64,000 nucleotides of DNA, taken from the NCBI GenBank assembly GCA_020161395.1, contig JAIUOE010000002.1, forward strand, positions 496,001 through 560,000. Direction: 5' to 3'. Each line of letters begins with the position of its first letter. Positions within the stretch are counted from its first letter, which is position 1. A model generated the notes under the pieces. It saw only the letters and a list, made by a program, of their open reading frames with translations, was not told the DNA's origin and searched no databases. Shown one piece after another: positions 1 through 8,687 of the stretch. A program made the translations under genes and the position numbers. This DNA comes from Bacteroidota bacterium. GTDB taxonomy: Bacteria > Bacteroidota > Ignavibacteria > Ignavibacteriales > Ignavibacteriaceae.

Positions 1-707
1 GCTTTCAACAGGGGCTTGAATTTCATGTCAATTTCGCACTGACCACCGCTCGCCACTTCATGATGCTGTGCCTCAACTTCAATACCTACATTGATAAGAT
101 TCTGCACCATTTCATTGCGAAGATCCATCAACATGTCAGTTGGAGGAACCGGAAAATATCCTTCTTTATATCTTGTCTTGTATCCGAGATTTGGATTTTC
201 CTGTCTTCCTGAATTCCATCTTCCTTCTATCGAATCAACTTCAAAATAGCTAAAATTGTTGCCAACTTCGAATCTCACATCATCAAAAACAAAAAACTCC
301 GCTTCAGGTCCATAGTAGGCGGTATCAGCAATTCCGGTCGATTTCAAAAAGTCAACTGCCTTGTTCGCAATATATCTCGGGCAACGGGAATATTTTTCTC
401 TCGTGGCTGGTTCATAAACATCACAAATCAGGCTTATTGTTGGCGCTTTGACAAAAGGGTCGACAAACATTGTTGCGGGATCAGGTAAAATAAGCATGTC
501 CGATTCGTTGATCCTCTTCCACCCTCTCAAAGAAGAACCGTCAAATCCGAAACCGTTATCAAATGACTTTGAGTCAAACTCCTGTATCGGTATGGTGACA
601 TGCTGCCACTGCCCGGGGAAATCCATAAATTTAAGATCCACAAACTCAATGTGGTTATCCTTCGCAAACGAAAGGATATTTTCGATCTGAGATGATCTGT
701 CGCTCAT
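1..707 (-). CDS. glnA: Glutamine synthetase type I, N-terminal part (runs off left edge)
   Basis: This gene makes glutamine from glutamate, ammonia and ATP, the main nitrogen-assimilation step in the cytoplasm. The 235 visible codons hold the N-terminal beta-grasp region with GFGFDGSS (about residues 53-59), the start of the catalytic domain with YGPEAEFFVFD (132-142), and VEAQHHEVASGGQCEID (211-227), all typical of GlnA. The ATG at 705-707 is the only sensible start. The gene lies 36 bp downstream of an Lrp/AsnC regulator on the same strand, which suggests co-transcription and control by amino-acid status. The C-terminal half, including the adenylylation-site region, is outside the window, so the subtype (alpha or beta) cannot be settled. 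Confidence 0.95.
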   Translation of the reverse strand, partial: MSDRSSQIENILSFAKDNHIEFVDLKFMDFPGQWQHVTIPIQEFDSKSFDNGFGFDGSSLRGWKRINESDMLILPDPATMFVDPFVKAPTISLICDVYEPATREKYSRCPRYIANKAVDFLKSTGIADTAYYGPEAEFFVFDDVRFEVGNNFSYFEVDSIEGRWNSGRQENPNLGYKTRYKEGYFPVPPTDMLMDLRNEMVQNLINVGIEVEAQHHEVASGGQCEIDMKFKPLLK

Positions 708-743
708 ATTAAATGTACCTTATTAATTGGGAAAAATGAATGA

Positions 744-1190
744 TTACAAGTTTATTTTTGTGGTTTCTTTTAGAGTCGATAAAACAAAGGAAGTGCGGGT
801 TGAGAGCACCCCGGGCCACTGCTGAATTTCCGCCAGCAGTTTTTCCAGTGATTCGGAATTTTTTACAACAGCTTTCAGGATATGGCTCCCCTCTCCAAGT
901 ATCGAATGACATTCGAGTATGTTATTATGCTTGGATGCATTCTCGATCAAGTGACTGTACTGGGAGGATGATTCCGATATTACCGTAATGAATACCATTA
1001 TGTCATAACCGAATTTTTTTCGGTCTATCTTTGTGTAGTATCCCTGAATTATCCCTTTATCCTCAAGTTTGTGCAGGCGGTCACTTATTGAAGGAATGGA
1101 CATCCCAAAAACCTCGGCAAGCTGGCTACGGCTCGTCTTTGCATTGTCCTGTAGAATGTTCAGAGCCTTAATATCTATTTCGTCAAGCAT
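744..1190 (-). CDS. Lrp/AsnC family transcriptional regulator
   Basis: This is a small amino-acid-responsive DNA-binding protein of 148 residues, the usual family length. Residues 1-50 form the AsnC-type winged helix-turn-helix (LDEIDIKALNILQDNAKTS, then SIPSISDRLHKLEDKGII). Residues 65-140 form the RAM ligand-binding and oligomerisation domain (DIMVFITV, then GEGSHILKAVVKN). It sits immediately upstream of glnA in the same direction, so it may regulate glutamine synthetase and itself. The ligand cannot be read from the sequence. Confidence 0.93.
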   Translation of the reverse strand: MLDEIDIKALNILQDNAKTSRSQLAEVFGMSIPSISDRLHKLEDKGIIQGYYTKIDRKKFGYDIMVFITVISESSSQYSHLIENASKHNNILECHSILGEGSHILKAVVKNSESLEKLLAEIQQWPGVLSTRTSFVLSTLKETTKINL

Positions 1191-1324
1191 GTTCTATTAT
1201 CATTTAGTAAAATAAATTTTCTTATCCTTAAATATAAAGGATTATCCAGATATTTACCAAATAATATTAGGTAGAAAGCGAAAATTATTTAAATAATTTT
1301 AACAAAATTGAAGCGCAACAAAAA

Positions 1325-1376
1325 ATACTCAGGTACTCAAGTACTCAGGTTCTCAGATACTCAAGTACTCAGGTTC
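1325..1376. repeat. 8-bp period repeat array at the 3' end of the GT2 gene
   Basis: Six to seven degenerate octamers follow one another. Read on the minus strand they are GAACCTGA, GTACTTGA, GTATCTGA, GAACCTGA, GTACTTGA, GTACCTGA, then GTATTTTT. The stop codon TGA of the glycosyltransferase (1369-1371) lies in the first unit. All units have the same orientation, unlike the arrays at 9.3, 61.4 and 63.4 kb. The array ends in a T run on the minus strand, which might assist termination. Confidence 0.85.
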
Positions 1377-2184
1377 TTGTAATCCCAAAAGGTGTGAAAG
1401 CATTCCTTTCTCTTTTTACCTGATCAAAAAGATCGAGGTTTTCCTGCGGGCGGGGTTGGAGTTTGTGATTGAGGTGGTATTGTACAGCGATATGATTTAA
1501 TGATTTGACTTTTATCCCCAGAAGTTCGAGCCGGTATTGTATGTCAGAGTCTTCACCCACAGATGCAGCTTCGTAGCGTTCATCAAATCCATTCACTCGA
1601 AGGAGGTCTTCGCGGTAGAGGCCAAAGTTACAGCCGACAATTCCCCTTTTCTTCCTGTTAAAGAATTTAAGAATCTGCCGGTTTTCAGAATAAAAACCTT
1701 TTTCGACATCGAATGAGTCTCCGAAAAGTCCATCCAAAACAACTTGAGTAAAATTTTTCTCAAGCCATCCAGCTTTTACATTTTCAGGTGTCAGTTGCCG
1801 TGTAATCTTGTCAGAGAGGTTAACTCTTCTCCCCGTCAGAGCGACACCATATGATCTGTGGTTCAGATATCCAGACACAAATTTTGCATGTGGAATACAA
1901 TCGCCATCCACAAAGATTATATAATCTGATCGGGCTGCCGTAATCGATTTATTGAGGATTTTGTTTTTTCGGAATCCTTTATCGGGATGCCACAGGTGGA
2001 GGAGAGGGAAAGAAGTGTTGCCTCCCATTTTTTCCACATGCCTGACCACATCGGGAGGCGAACCATCGTCGGCAATTATCACCTCAAAATCTTTGTTGTC
2101 CTGTCTTTCAAAACCGGAAAGTACAAGTTCGAGATATTTCAGATTTTTGTAAAATGAGATAATTACCGACGATGTGATTTTCAA
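1369..2184 (-). CDS. Glycosyltransferase family 2
   Basis: This 271-residue GT-A fold enzyme transfers a sugar from a nucleotide donor. Near the N-terminus are SSVIISFYKNLKYLELVL and IIADDGSPP. The metal-binding DxD motif is FVDGDC (about residues 93-98). The galactosyltransferase-like C-terminal motif GFDERYEAASVGEDSDIQYR (about 209-228) is present. The start is a TTG directly abutting the stop of the upstream protease gene, with AAAGGA about ten bases upstream; no ATG gives a complete domain. The last codon and the stop lie in an 8-bp repeat array. The acceptor is unknown, but a cell-surface glycan is likely. There is no membrane segment. Confidence 0.88.
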   Translation of the reverse strand: MKITSSVIISFYKNLKYLELVLSGFERQDNKDFEVIIADDGSPPDVVRHVEKMGGNTSFPLLHLWHPDKGFRKNKILNKSITAARSDYIIFVDGDCIPHAKFVSGYLNHRSYGVALTGRRVNLSDKITRQLTPENVKAGWLEKNFTQVVLDGLFGDSFDVEKGFYSENRQILKFFNRKKRGIVGCNFGLYREDLLRVNGFDERYEAASVGEDSDIQYRLELLGIKVKSLNHIAVQYHLNHKLQPRPQENLDLFDQVKRERNAFTPFGITRT

Positions 2185-3399
2185 CTATTTTAATCCTTTT
2201 ACTGCACTTTTATGTATCATGTAACTCATCATTTTCAGTTTTACATAGTCTTCCCTGTACGACATGTAACCGGGATTTGGTGAGTTGAATGAGCCGGCAG
2301 CAGATTCCCTTATCAGAAACCAGGTGACTCCATCTTTCTCAGTGGAACCGACACAATGAATACCATGATCATCGGTGGTCTGTCCATTCAGGAAACGGAA
2401 TATTCTCGAATCTTCATTGATGTCAGCGGGTTTAATATCAAAATCAGGGATTATTCCCACCCCTTCAAATCCGTTTATTCCCGGCTCTGAAACATCTCCT
2501 GCCAGAGCTACGGTGTAGCCTTTTTTGACAGCATCTTTCAGGGTTTGCATAAAATCATCGAGGGGAATGTTGTAGTAGTCGCTGTTTCTCCACCAGTTAT
2601 CAGGAACATCATAAATGATATATGAACCATAAGGCTGATTTTTAACGGAAATTAAGGCGACATAATCATCCGGATTGATCTGAAGATAATTCTTCAAAAA
2701 TGTCTCAGGAGTGTAGGTTTTTCCTTCATAATCAAATTTGTCAGGTGGAGCTCCCATATATTTATTGAGGATTGCCTTCACATTGTTTTCAATGAATCCC
2801 TCAGCCCATGTGTTATTTTCTTTGGCTTTGGTCAGAAAGGCATAAAATTCCTCGAACAGTTTTTGGTGATCAATGAATTTTTGTCCCGGCAACATCCCCG
2901 AATAAGCCGAATACGGGACTGCGCCATATTTCTTAAAATTTTTCTGAACAGCATTCCCCTGAGAACCCTCTCCCAATGCAGAGTTACCCCTTTCCTGTGC
3001 GTAGCGGAGAGCCTTCTCGACATACTCCCAATAAACGGTATAGAGTTCAGAAATCTGTACTTCCTTACCTGTCAGTCTTTTTACTTCCGATTCGAAAAAT
3101 GAGGTGGTCGAGAAACACCAGCAGGTACCCGTTCTTCCCTGGGATTCGGGCTTGTTGTGCCAGGCAAATTTGAAATCGGCCGGACCGGAAGGTTTGCTTA
3201 TTCCGGAAAAATCAGCTTTCCAGGAAGGCTTTTTAAGTTTTGGATTAACTGATTCCAAATAAGTATCTATCCCCTTTTGAATCGTATCCCAGTATCCACC
3301 CTTTGCTTCATAAAAAGTAACTTTGGTGGAATTGTTCTGAGCAAAAATTGCAGGAACAAAAAACATTAAGACTAATGCCGAAACGAATAACTTTTTCAT
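2185..3399 (-). CDS. Secreted C1-family (bleomycin-hydrolase-like) cysteine protease, Asn position altered
   Basis: The 404-residue protein begins with a signal peptide (MKKLFVSALVLMFFVPAIFA). The papain-type active-site segment SQGRTGTCWCFSTTSFFESE places the nucleophile at about Cys93, with the oxyanion Gln upstream. The catalytic His is in DDHGIHCVGS. At the position of the third papain residue (the Asn of NSWG) the sequence is WFLIRESAAGS, with no Asn. The family fit is C1B, but the enzyme is exported rather than cytosolic. It is directly followed, without a gap, by the GT2 gene. Whether it is proteolytically active is uncertain. Confidence 0.82.
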   Translation of the reverse strand: MKKLFVSALVLMFFVPAIFAQNNSTKVTFYEAKGGYWDTIQKGIDTYLESVNPKLKKPSWKADFSGISKPSGPADFKFAWHNKPESQGRTGTCWCFSTTSFFESEVKRLTGKEVQISELYTVYWEYVEKALRYAQERGNSALGEGSQGNAVQKNFKKYGAVPYSAYSGMLPGQKFIDHQKLFEEFYAFLTKAKENNTWAEGFIENNVKAILNKYMGAPPDKFDYEGKTYTPETFLKNYLQINPDDYVALISVKNQPYGSYIIYDVPDNWWRNSDYYNIPLDDFMQTLKDAVKKGYTVALAGDVSEPGINGFEGVGIIPDFDIKPADINEDSRIFRFLNGQTTDDHGIHCVGSTEKDGVTWFLIRESAAGSFNSPNPGYMSYREDYVKLKMMSYMIHKSAVKGLK

Positions 3400-3488
3400 C
3401 TGCCTACTGCCATAATAATTGAAAATTGTCTTTAAAAATAAGGATATTTCAGTAAATCAAAGAGTATCTGATATTTTCTGCCGGTTCT

Positions 3489-3557
3489 CATTAAATCAGT
3501 CTCATCCGGGTTCCATTCCCTCCCTCTGTCTTCTCTGCGTGCTCTGTGGTTTATTCC
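3489..3557. repeat. 69-bp direct repeat, copy 1
   Basis: This is the first of two copies of a pyrimidine-rich element in the gap between the C1 protease and the AAA-ATPase-like gene. It differs from copy 2 (3581-3649) at only two positions and is offset from it by 92 bp. It contains short CTCTG-type words such as CTCTGCGTGCTCTGTGG. Confidence 0.92.
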
Positions 3558-3580
3558 TTCAAACCCAATCCGTGTCAATC

Positions 3581-3649
3581 CATTAAATCAGTCTCATCCG
3601 TGTTCCATTCCCTCCCTCTGTGTTCTCTGCGTGCTCTGTGGTTTATTCC
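3581..3649. repeat. 69-bp direct repeat, copy 2 (overlaps a stop codon)
   Basis: This is the second copy of the element at 3489-3557. Its right end carries the minus-strand stop codon (3643-3645) of the AAA-ATPase-like gene, so the final codons of that gene are repeat sequence. The two copies are separated by 23 bp of unrelated sequence. Confidence 0.92.
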
Positions 3650-5370
3650 CCCTCAACCACAGCAAAATCAGATTTCCCCGTGAACACTATAGCAAATGCC
3701 TTACACATCATACCCTCCGCTTCAAGTTTCGCTTTATACCTCGAAACCTGTTCAGCCGCTTTTATCTTCTCCATTTCAAGATTCTCCTTGCTGCTTTTCT
3801 TCAGATATTTTAGTTCAAGCAGAAAATTGTCCCTACCGGGATTCAGCTTTGTCGGGAGTAAAACTAAATCAGCATATCCTTCGTTATTCTCCAGTTCGCT
3901 CTTTACAAAATAGGCGTTGTTTCCCATCAAGAGAGTCATGAATATCATCTTGATGTTCTTTTCGCTGAATTTCTGCAGATCGCGGTTGGAGAGGTTTTTC
4001 AGAACTGAATGAACATACTCCACCAGCTTGTCAATCTTCCCTGACTCCGACATCTCAATCAAAGCATCTCTCACTGGTATACTGTCATATTGTATCTTAT
4101 GCCTCGTCTCAAAAAGATATCTGAAATATTCCCAGTACATCACTTTTATTACATAATTTGGTATCACATAATCATATACCTGAAACCTCTCTCCTTCTAT
4201 GGTCAGCAATCCGTTATAAAACAGGAGGGAAACTGCTTCGGTCTTTCTGTAGGGTAATTCAAAATTATATTGGATCGTAAGTCTTTCAGAGAATCTGTCA
4301 GTCTCCAATACTGTGGATATAACTTCATCCGACTCTTCCTGAGATAACGGTGCAAGTATATTCGCAATCTTTTTGTAATCCGATGTTACATTTTGATCTG
4401 CCATTTCCCGCGGATATGTAAAATTTCTGCTGAAGTTGGAAAGAAATGTGATTACCATTTGAGGATTATACAGTCTTTCTGATGAATCGGGTGAGAATCT
4501 GCTTCCGTTGTACCAGGATCGCATATCGGAAACTACGATATCAACATCAAATCTGCCTTCTTCGTAAATGGTATTTTCAATCATCCCTCGAAGTTCGGCT
4601 TCAGTGAATCCTGCCAAATTATGGAATTTATGGTCGAGTGTAATGTTTTGTGCGACATTAAATCCACTTGTCATGCTGTCCAAAGTTACTGGTGTAACAC
4701 CCGTCGCAAAGAACCGGTCAATTATCCCCTCACCCATGAACTGCTTTATTACTTCATAGAATTTCCGTACCCATCCGTTCCGGGAAACAATCTCTTTGAA
4801 GTGATCCTTATTGAAGGAAAAAAGTTCATTTGTGAAGTGGTCGTATTCGTCAATTAAAAGATATATTTTTCCATCTGATTTATACTTCCTAAACAATGTC
4901 ATAAAATTTCTCAACAGTTCACTGCTACCGTCTATATTCAGATTTTGATTAATCTCGATATCTTCACCGATACCATATTTGTAAAGGAAACTTTTAAGCG
5001 CTGTTCTTATTTCCACTTCAAACTTCCGTTTGATTTCACTCTCTACATCTGTCTCTATTCCACTAAAGCTAAAATTCAGGATGTAATAACTGTTCCTCAA
5101 CGGTGTAACATTTCCCGGTTGTCCAATAAAGTATTGCCCGAACAACTCATCAAATTTCTCTTTATGTTGAATGCCGTAGTAATGCTCGAGCATTGAAATA
5201 AGGAGTGATTTTCCGAATCGGCGGGGACGAAGAAAGAACAAATACTTAAAGTTAAAATCCTCAAGTTGCCTGATGAATTGAGTTTTGTCTATAAAATATG
5301 CACCTTCTTCAATAAGACCTGCATAATTCGGTGTTAATGACGGAATCTTCTTCTTCATTTCTCGGCTCAT
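3643..5370 (-). CDS. AAA-ATPase-like protein with C-terminal PD-(D/E)XK domain
   Basis: This 575-residue protein combines the AAA-ATPase_like domain (PF09820 type) with a PD-(D/E)XK nuclease-like tail (PDDEXK_9, often annotated DUF1703). The N-terminal motif is YFIDKTQFIRQL, followed by a P-loop variant RPRRFGKSLL (about residues 48-57) and a Walker B KIYLLIDEYDHF. Near the C-terminus, GYADLVLL and NFLLELKYLKK supply the D...ExK pattern. Genomes of anaerobic and Bacteroidota-type bacteria often carry many copies of this family, and their role is not established; a defence or mobile-element link has been suggested. The gene stands alone, flanked by repeats, with its stop codon inside repeat copy 2. 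Confidence 0.88.
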   Translation of the reverse strand: MSREMKKKIPSLTPNYAGLIEEGAYFIDKTQFIRQLEDFNFKYLFFLRPRRFGKSLLISMLEHYYGIQHKEKFDELFGQYFIGQPGNVTPLRNSYYILNFSFSGIETDVESEIKRKFEVEIRTALKSFLYKYGIGEDIEINQNLNIDGSSELLRNFMTLFRKYKSDGKIYLLIDEYDHFTNELFSFNKDHFKEIVSRNGWVRKFYEVIKQFMGEGIIDRFFATGVTPVTLDSMTSGFNVAQNITLDHKFHNLAGFTEAELRGMIENTIYEEGRFDVDIVVSDMRSWYNGSRFSPDSSERLYNPQMVITFLSNFSRNFTYPREMADQNVTSDYKKIANILAPLSQEESDEVISTVLETDRFSERLTIQYNFELPYRKTEAVSLLFYNGLLTIEGERFQVYDYVIPNYVIKVMYWEYFRYLFETRHKIQYDSIPVRDALIEMSESGKIDKLVEYVHSVLKNLSNRDLQKFSEKNIKMIFMTLLMGNNAYFVKSELENNEGYADLVLLPTKLNPGRDNFLLELKYLKKSSKENLEMEKIKAAEQVSRYKAKLEAEGMMCKAFAIVFTGKSDFAVVEGE

Positions 5371-5504
5371 AAAATTTCTTGTTATTCTTTCACGAATATA
5401 ATAATTTTTGTTTCAATGATTCTTAAAATGAAAATTGCAAACTGATGAATCTTACTCCATTTCGTTGTTAGAGTAATCAAATGTTACACCCAAAGATAAA
5501 AAAA

Positions 5505-5530
5505 AGCCGGACCCGCTTCCGGATCCGGCT
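5505..5530 (-). terminator. Rho-independent terminator of the ferredoxin gene
   Basis: A perfect 7-bp inverted repeat (AGCCGGA / TCCGGCT) lies 22 bases beyond the ferredoxin stop. On the minus strand it is followed by a run of T (the A run at 5498-5505 on the plus strand). Confidence 0.8.
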
Positions 5531-5552
5531 TCAACCATCATAAATAAGGGGA

Positions 5553-5852
5553 TTATCTTCCTATTTCATCCAATTTTGCTTTTTTAGCAAGAAGTTCTTC
5601 TTCACTTTCCTGTCTGTCAGGATCGGGAACGATTGCGTCGGACGGGCAAGCAGGAATACACTGTGGTTCATCGTGGAAACCAACGCATTCAGTACATTTA
5701 TCAAAAGCGATATATGTATGATCATCATTAAGAGCAGGATGTGATTCGCCACCGAGGTTCCATTCGTCGCCTGCTGCATATATTGCGTTATTTGGACATT
5801 CAACTTCACATGCCTGGCATGATATGCAATCGTCAGTAATTAAAACTGCCAT
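5553..5852 (-). CDS. Two-cluster 4Fe-4S ferredoxin (Allochromatium/YfhL type)
   Basis: This 99-residue soluble electron carrier has two cluster motifs. The first is CISCQACEVECP (CxxCxxCxxxCP, residues 9-20). The second is CTECVGFHDEPQCIPACP (CxxCx8CxxxCP), whose eight-residue spacing is typical of Alvin-type low-potential ferredoxins. An acidic, helical C-terminal tail (SEEELLAKKAKLDEIGR) is also typical. The gene is monocistronic, with AAAGGA nine bases before the ATG and a clear terminator behind it. Such ferredoxins serve anaerobic redox enzymes; the partner here is not identifiable from neighbours. Confidence 0.93.
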   Translation of the reverse strand: MAVLITDDCISCQACEVECPNNAIYAAGDEWNLGGESHPALNDDHTYIAFDKCTECVGFHDEPQCIPACPSDAIVPDPDRQESEEELLAKKAKLDEIGR

Positions 5853-6021
5853 GATACAATTCCTTTAGTTAATTTTATTTGTTCGTGTGTGTTTAATAAT
5901 CAATCCAAAACCAATCGCAATAAATTAAGCAAGTTTCGTGCCAAAGGTGGCAAATACAGATAAATAGTCCTGTTTCATTGGATAATGCAGGTTTTTACCA
6001 CAAAAATATGTTTAAAAGAGC

Positions 6022-6050
6022 AAAACAGGAACTTTTTCAAGCTCCTGTTT
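6022..6050 (-). terminator. Stem-loop terminator downstream of the TonB receptor gene
   Basis: A 9-bp inverted repeat (AAAACAGGA / TCCTGTTTT) with a 12-base loop lies about 50 bases past the receptor stop. It has A/T-rich flanks on both sides and could act in both directions. Confidence 0.65.
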
Positions 6051-6100
6051 TTTCAAAATGTAGAATAATTCCCAAAAATAAAAACCGATTTTCTCGTTTT

Positions 6101-8104
6101 TTATAATCTGAGAGAAATCCCGCCGGTAATATTCCTGCCCGGTTCAATCAATCCAAGTTGATAAACCCGGTAGTGATCGAAGATGTTATTCACTCTGAAA
6201 AAGATATCAGCCGAATAACCGGCAGTGATTAGAGCATAAGAGAGCCTGATATTAAAAACTGCGGATCCGGCGATTTCAATCTTTTCGGAAGGCTTTGCCG
6301 GGTTTGTTTCAACCTGCTTGCCGGTGAATTCAGATTCAAGAGCAATCCCTGCCCTCGGAAATGGCTTTATATTGATGTTTATCCCGCCGAGCAATTCTGG
6401 TTTGTTATCAATTTTATCCTCATTCACACCATCAGCCTTGCCGGTTGCTTTCATCCAGGTGAGATTCCCTTCAATTCCGAGAAAGCGGGAAATTCTGTAA
6501 TCGAAGACAAACTCGGTTCCAAGAATGGTTGCGTCAGCAAGATTGACTCTCATTCTCCTTCTCTGAGGATCTTCTGCGGCAGTCAGTCTTATCTGTGTCA
6601 CAAGGTCTTTATATGAGTTGTAGAATCCTGATAACTTCAGTAAGATTGACTCCCTTCTGAAAAGCACTCCGAAATCAGTGAGAGTCCCTTTTTCAGGTTT
6701 CAGATCGGGGTTTGCCTTAAATCTGTTCAAGGCGCCTGAAAATGATTCCCGAAGCGACGGGAATCGATTCCTTATTGTCACTCCCGCAAAAATTTCCCAT
6801 TCGTGAGAAATGTTGTACGAACCTGAGAAGAAGAATCCGGGAGCATTTGCAGAAGTGTTGCCATATTGGGTGAAAGCACCGGTCTTGTTTATCATACTGA
6901 TATCATAGAGTCCGCCTGCCAACAGTGAAAAACTCTCTTCCCTGAAGGCATATTCAATTCCGGTACTCAGGAAACTTTGAGAATAATCGTAGTCAGAAGT
7001 CTGAACGCCTGAGGCATTCGTTATTTTTTCGTTATGCCCGGTTGCAGAAAAATTCAAAACACCCGTAAATGAGTGATTCTCATTAACACGAAAAGTGGAA
7101 GCCAGTCTGCCGCCAAGAGTCAGGTCTTTATCCTTTTGGGTCTCACTGACTTTGTTGTAGTTCAAATCAGAGAAGGTCTCAATGGTCTGACCAAAATTAT
7201 CGAGCCACAGCACAGCCGTCAGGTCCCACCTTCGCGATATTTTGAACCGGGAGTTGGAGGAAACGGTCAGTCTCTGCCAGTCAGGATATTGCCACAATCT
7301 TGCATCAGCAGTTGCAATATGAGTCTCAGGAGCCACACCCTTCGAACCCGAAACAAAATTCACAGACAACCCCGTCTTGATGTTCTCGTTGAAATGCAGT
7401 TCTCCTCTTGTGTAGAATGAGAACCTCTTTCTCTGTGTGTTGGTGATGAATTTTGCATCCCTGTCCTGATTACGAATATCTGCCGGGGAGCCCGCAGGCA
7501 TAATACTCCCTTTCGAGTCAAGATATGATGCCGAAGCTAAAAAATTAAAATTCCTGTACCTCAGATCATAAGAAGCAGATCCCGACCATGTCTCGGAATT
7601 TGAACCACTCAACGAAACAGTTCCCGTACTGCCATCGGAACTTCTTTCATATGTGTTCACATTTACGGCACCACCGAGAACATTCGCACCATAAAGAACA
7701 GATCCGGCATTTTGGCTAACTGTTATCTCCCCGATCACATCAAGAGGAAGAAATGTTAGATCAAACCTGTTGTCCCAGGGAACATTGAATGGTACTCCGT
7801 CAAAAAAGAGGCCAAGCTGTCTCTCACCTGCGCCCCGTAAAAAGAGGATCGACTCACCACGGGAGTTCGTTCTGATCCTTCCGGAGGGGATGTTTTTTTG
7901 AAGTTGAGAGAGGTCAAGCGCATCTGCATTCCGCAATTGTCTGAAATCTATCTTCGTATTTTGGGGAAGTGGTACTTCCTCTATCTTGAAGCCTGTTATT
8001 TCAATTTCGCCAAGGTTATAGGTTTTCACAATACTATCCTGCGGCGATTGCGCATAAATCGCCATCACCTGCATTAAAATCATTAATGCGGTCAATTTTT
8101 TCAT
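6101..8104 (-). CDS. TonB-dependent outer membrane receptor
   Basis: This 667-residue protein has a signal peptide (MKKLTALMILMQVMAIYAQ). The plug domain covers about residues 35-155, including SILFLRGAGERQLGLFFDGVPF and VLYGANVLGGAVNV. A beta-barrel follows, with the family hallmark NPDLKPEKG and a terminal aromatic/hydrophobic strand ending SLRL. It imports a large substrate (siderophore, cobamide or glycan) using TonB energy. There is no SusD partner and no carboxypeptidase-like N-terminal domain, so it resembles FepA/BtuB-type receptors more than SusC. The upstream membrane-anchored protein (8145-8687) is 40 bp away and may be co-transcribed. The ligand is unknown. Confidence 0.93.
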   Translation of the reverse strand: MKKLTALMILMQVMAIYAQSPQDSIVKTYNLGEIEITGFKIEEVPLPQNTKIDFRQLRNADALDLSQLQKNIPSGRIRTNSRGESILFLRGAGERQLGLFFDGVPFNVPWDNRFDLTFLPLDVIGEITVSQNAGSVLYGANVLGGAVNVNTYERSSDGSTGTVSLSGSNSETWSGSASYDLRYRNFNFLASASYLDSKGSIMPAGSPADIRNQDRDAKFITNTQRKRFSFYTRGELHFNENIKTGLSVNFVSGSKGVAPETHIATADARLWQYPDWQRLTVSSNSRFKISRRWDLTAVLWLDNFGQTIETFSDLNYNKVSETQKDKDLTLGGRLASTFRVNENHSFTGVLNFSATGHNEKITNASGVQTSDYDYSQSFLSTGIEYAFREESFSLLAGGLYDISMINKTGAFTQYGNTSANAPGFFFSGSYNISHEWEIFAGVTIRNRFPSLRESFSGALNRFKANPDLKPEKGTLTDFGVLFRRESILLKLSGFYNSYKDLVTQIRLTAAEDPQRRRMRVNLADATILGTEFVFDYRISRFLGIEGNLTWMKATGKADGVNEDKIDNKPELLGGININIKPFPRAGIALESEFTGKQVETNPAKPSEKIEIAGSAVFNIRLSYALITAGYSADIFFRVNNIFDHYRVYQLGLIEPGRNITGGISLRL

Positions 8105-8144
8105 AAAATCTCCGATTGTTTAATTAAATATTAAAACGGCTGTT

Positions 8145-8687
8145 TCAGGAGAAATATCTTGGGGGGTGTTCAGGAAGGTTTTTGATACCCGTCAAAATTG
8201 CGGGCACAGAAGTATGGTTATAATTAATGTCGGATTCAGTAATGCATTTCACCTCAATTATCGAACCCGTACTTATAAAAATATTTGACAATAATTTAAA
8301 TGCGGCAAAATTGAACGGTTTGTTCGATTTATTGTGCCGGGCAAAAGCAGCAATCAATTCCTCTTCCTGCTTGTCGTTCACACAATAATACTTGATCGAA
8401 TCCCCCTGTTTCTCACTTCTGACCACATCAAACATCATTCCATTAAACCGGAATTCCTTGTCATGAATGAACACTACTCCGGCTTTTTCACAGGAAATTT
8501 TATCTGCAGGGAATGTAAATATGTGGAGCCGGGAGGTATCAACCTGAGAAAGAACGAGATTTTTCATCTCCTTTTTTATCTTTTTCTGCATGAATACAAA
8601 CAGAACCGGAACTCCGAAAAGGTTCAGAAACATTACTGTGAGTAACAGCATCGCAAGAGATTTCCTCCTGCTACGGTATTCAATCAT
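8145..8687 (-). CDS. Single-pass membrane protein of unknown function
   Basis: I do not recognise a family. The 180-residue protein has a basic N-terminus (EYRSRRKS), then one strong hydrophobic segment at about residues 11-33 (LAMLLLTVMFLNLFGVPVLFVF), then a basic stop-transfer KKIKKEMK and a soluble domain of mixed alpha/beta character. The ATG at 8685-8687 shares one base with the tdk stop (TGATG), so translation is probably coupled to tdk. A TTG one codon upstream is possible. It precedes the TonB receptor by 40 bp. The domain is likely extracytoplasmic, perhaps accessory to the receptor, but that is guesswork. Confidence 0.75.
   Translation of the reverse strand: MIEYRSRRKSLAMLLLTVMFLNLFGVPVLFVFMQKKIKKEMKNLVLSQVDTSRLHIFTFPADKISCEKAGVVFIHDKEFRFNGMMFDVVRSEKQGDSIKYYCVNDKQEEELIAAFARHNKSNKPFNFAAFKLLSNIFISTGSIIEVKCITESDINYNHTSVPAILTGIKNLPEHPPRYFS

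Noticed and set aside
448-690. 80-residue plus-strand open frame at the left edge
   Set aside because: The opposite strand encodes glutamine synthetase with clear motifs through this stretch.
5939-5952. TGCCA/TGGCA dyad upstream of the ferredoxin gene as an operator
   Set aside because: Five-base arms are too short to support a site without comparative evidence.
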